Positions 63,177 to 64,000 of a stretch of DNA of 64,000 nucleotides are shown here, piece by piece (position 1 is the stretch's first letter; each line of letters begins with the position of its first letter). The notes under the pieces are model-generated. The model saw only the letters and a list, made by a program, of their open reading frames with translations, made no database searches and was not told the DNA's origin. Source of the stretch: Tubulanus polymorphus (Eukaryota > Nemertea > Palaeonemertea > Tubulaniformes > Tubulanidae); the NCBI RefSeq assembly GCF_964204645.1, contig NC_134025.1:13957001-14021000 (forward strand), given 5' to 3'. A program made the translations under genes and the position numbers.

Positions 63177-63611
63177 TTAATAATTTATTAATTCTTTTAA
63201 TAATTTATCTTGTTCTTCAACTGTTATATGACCATTTAAACTTATTATATAATCTAGTGTATTCTTTAATTTATTAATTTCTTTTATATTAGTTTTAATT
63301 TTTTCTTTATTACTTTTTATATTTAATTTTGAACTTATACCAGTTAAAACACTTGAACTTAATCCTAACACACCAATTGATATAGCTAAAGGTGTTAATG
63401 GACTGAATATTGCTAGAAATGTTATTACAGAACTAATTGTAACCGAACCACTTATAATCAAATAATATATAATTTTACTTTTTAAATATTTATTCTTTTT
63501 AACTTTTAAGTCACTTTCAAATTCTAATATTTGTTTTTCTAAATATGTTTTTAATTTAGTTTTATTTATATCATGAGGAATAATATCAATACTATCAACT
63601 TTATCTTCCAT
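63177..63611 (-). CDS. Two-TM membrane protein (144 aa)
   Basis: Intact. The N-terminal charged region (1-45) is followed by two hydrophobic segments (about 48-68 and 72-92, ITFLAIFSPLTPLAISIGVL) and a Lys-rich helical C-terminus ending LLKELINY. The start is at CTAAATAAATG. Homologue of the frameshifted 38660-39092. Role unknown; probably a virion membrane protein. Confidence 0.65.
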   Translation of the reverse strand: MEDKVDSIDIIPHDINKTKLKTYLEKQILEFESDLKVKKNKYLKSKIIYYLIISGSVTISSVITFLAIFSPLTPLAISIGVLGLSSSVLTGISSKLNIKSNKEKIKTNIKEINKLKNTLDYIISLNGHITVEEQDKLLKELINY

Positions 63612-63630
63612 TTATTTAGAATAAAAATCA

Positions 63631-64000
63631 CTAATTAGTAAATTTATAAGCAACAAATATAACAATAACTGTTCCACCTAAAATCCATATTATTTCATAT
63701 TTCTGTTGTTCTTTACTTGGGGTATAATAATCTGATAATTTGGGTTTGTATAGATGTAATTTTTCTTTATTTGTTACTGCGTTATATAAACTCATTGCAT
63801 CATCAACTGATTGAAAATCTCTATGTGAAATCTTCTGATCATATAATTCTTTATTGATGTAATCCATATAGTTTTGTCTCTTTTCTCTATATTCTTCTGC
63901 AGCTTTATTGTATTTCTCTAACGCTAAGTTATGTCTTCTTTGTTCTCCTAATGAACTATTTTTATCAATATGTTTAAATAAATAACCACCACCAGTAAAT
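63631..64000 (-). CDS. Conserved Polinton membrane protein, cut by window edge
   Basis: Homologue of 38217-38639. The frame stays open to the window edge, with the Gly-rich hydrophobic segment (FTGGGYLFKHID) partly visible, so the true start is outside. It has the same central helical region and C-terminal transmembrane helix (IIWILGGTVIVIFVAYKF). Confidence 0.7.
   Translation of the reverse strand, partial: FTGGGYLFKHIDKNSSLGEQRRHNLALEKYNKAAEEYREKRQNYMDYINKELYDQKISHRDFQSVDDAMSLYNAVTNKEKLHLYKPKLSDYYTPSKEQQKYEIIWILGGTVIVIFVAYKFTN

Larger units (their letters stand above)
52119..64000. mobile_element. Polinton element 2, partial, reverse orientation
   Basis: It starts AGTAATAGGGG at 52119 with a 269-bp terminal palindrome (52119-52387) and runs beyond the window. 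Gene order is that of element 1 reversed: HNH, 200-aa, 131-aa, integrase and ATPase on the plus strand, then zinc finger, capsid and membrane proteins on the minus strand. Most genes are intact and very similar to element 1. The polymerase and penton genes are outside. It is inserted in element 3. Confidence 0.85.

Noticed and set aside
32088-64000. Contaminating free virus genome
   Set aside because: The 6-bp duplication, LINE flanks, chromodomain integrase and gene decay show integrated elements.

Overview
The window looks like nuclear DNA of a marine invertebrate, possibly a deuterostome such as an echinoderm or hemichordate. The phylum is inference. It rests on an intron-containing, mitochondrially targeted COQ6 gene, degenerate CCCTAA arrays, a strong excess of the palindrome TAGGCCTA and a large transposon load. 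No bacterial or organelle gene organisation is visible.

From 1 to about 31.65 kb the host part is the 5' end of COQ6 on the minus strand. Exon 1 is at 31200-31533, exon 2 at 7843-7980 and exon 3 at 7683-7741. Later exons were not found and probably lie left of the window. The 23.2 kb first intron is almost entirely mobile DNA. It holds tRNA-derived SINEs, a three-unit TTAA-flanked DNA-transposon array, two copies of a hAT-like element with 5-bp target duplications, a TTCGAAC satellite, a 3.4 kb fold-back element, a LINE ORF1, and an internally deleted Ty3/Gypsy element carrying one of the hAT-like copies.

From 31.7 kb a LINE ORF1 is split by a complete Maverick/Polinton (element 1, 32088-50313, 18226 bp). 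Element 1 has terminal inverted repeats and a perfect 6-bp target duplication, ATCTTC. It encodes protein-primed DNA polymerase B, chromodomain integrase, packaging ATPase, double-jelly-roll major capsid protein, a penton-like protein, several membrane proteins and an HNH nuclease. Genes form two converging blocks: polymerase and capsid genes rightward, HNH, integrase and ATPase genes leftward. Many reading frames are broken. The LINE resumes at 50314 and is cut at 50682 by one end of another Polinton (element 3). That is cut at 52119 by a third Polinton (element 2), which runs in opposite orientation past the window edge. Element 2 is better preserved: integrase, ATPase, capsid and most membrane-protein genes are open.

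Comparing elements 1 and 2 gives the most interesting results. A roughly 25-bp palindromic micro-element is present or absent at three sites, twice in frame inside genes. The termini carry large hairpins. There are two start-proximal promoter classes. A noncoding control region holds conserved perfect heat-shock elements. Tandem hairpin repeats show compensatory stem changes. The inverted repeats at the convergent gene junction are conserved in position but not in sequence. No adenain-like protease was recognised.
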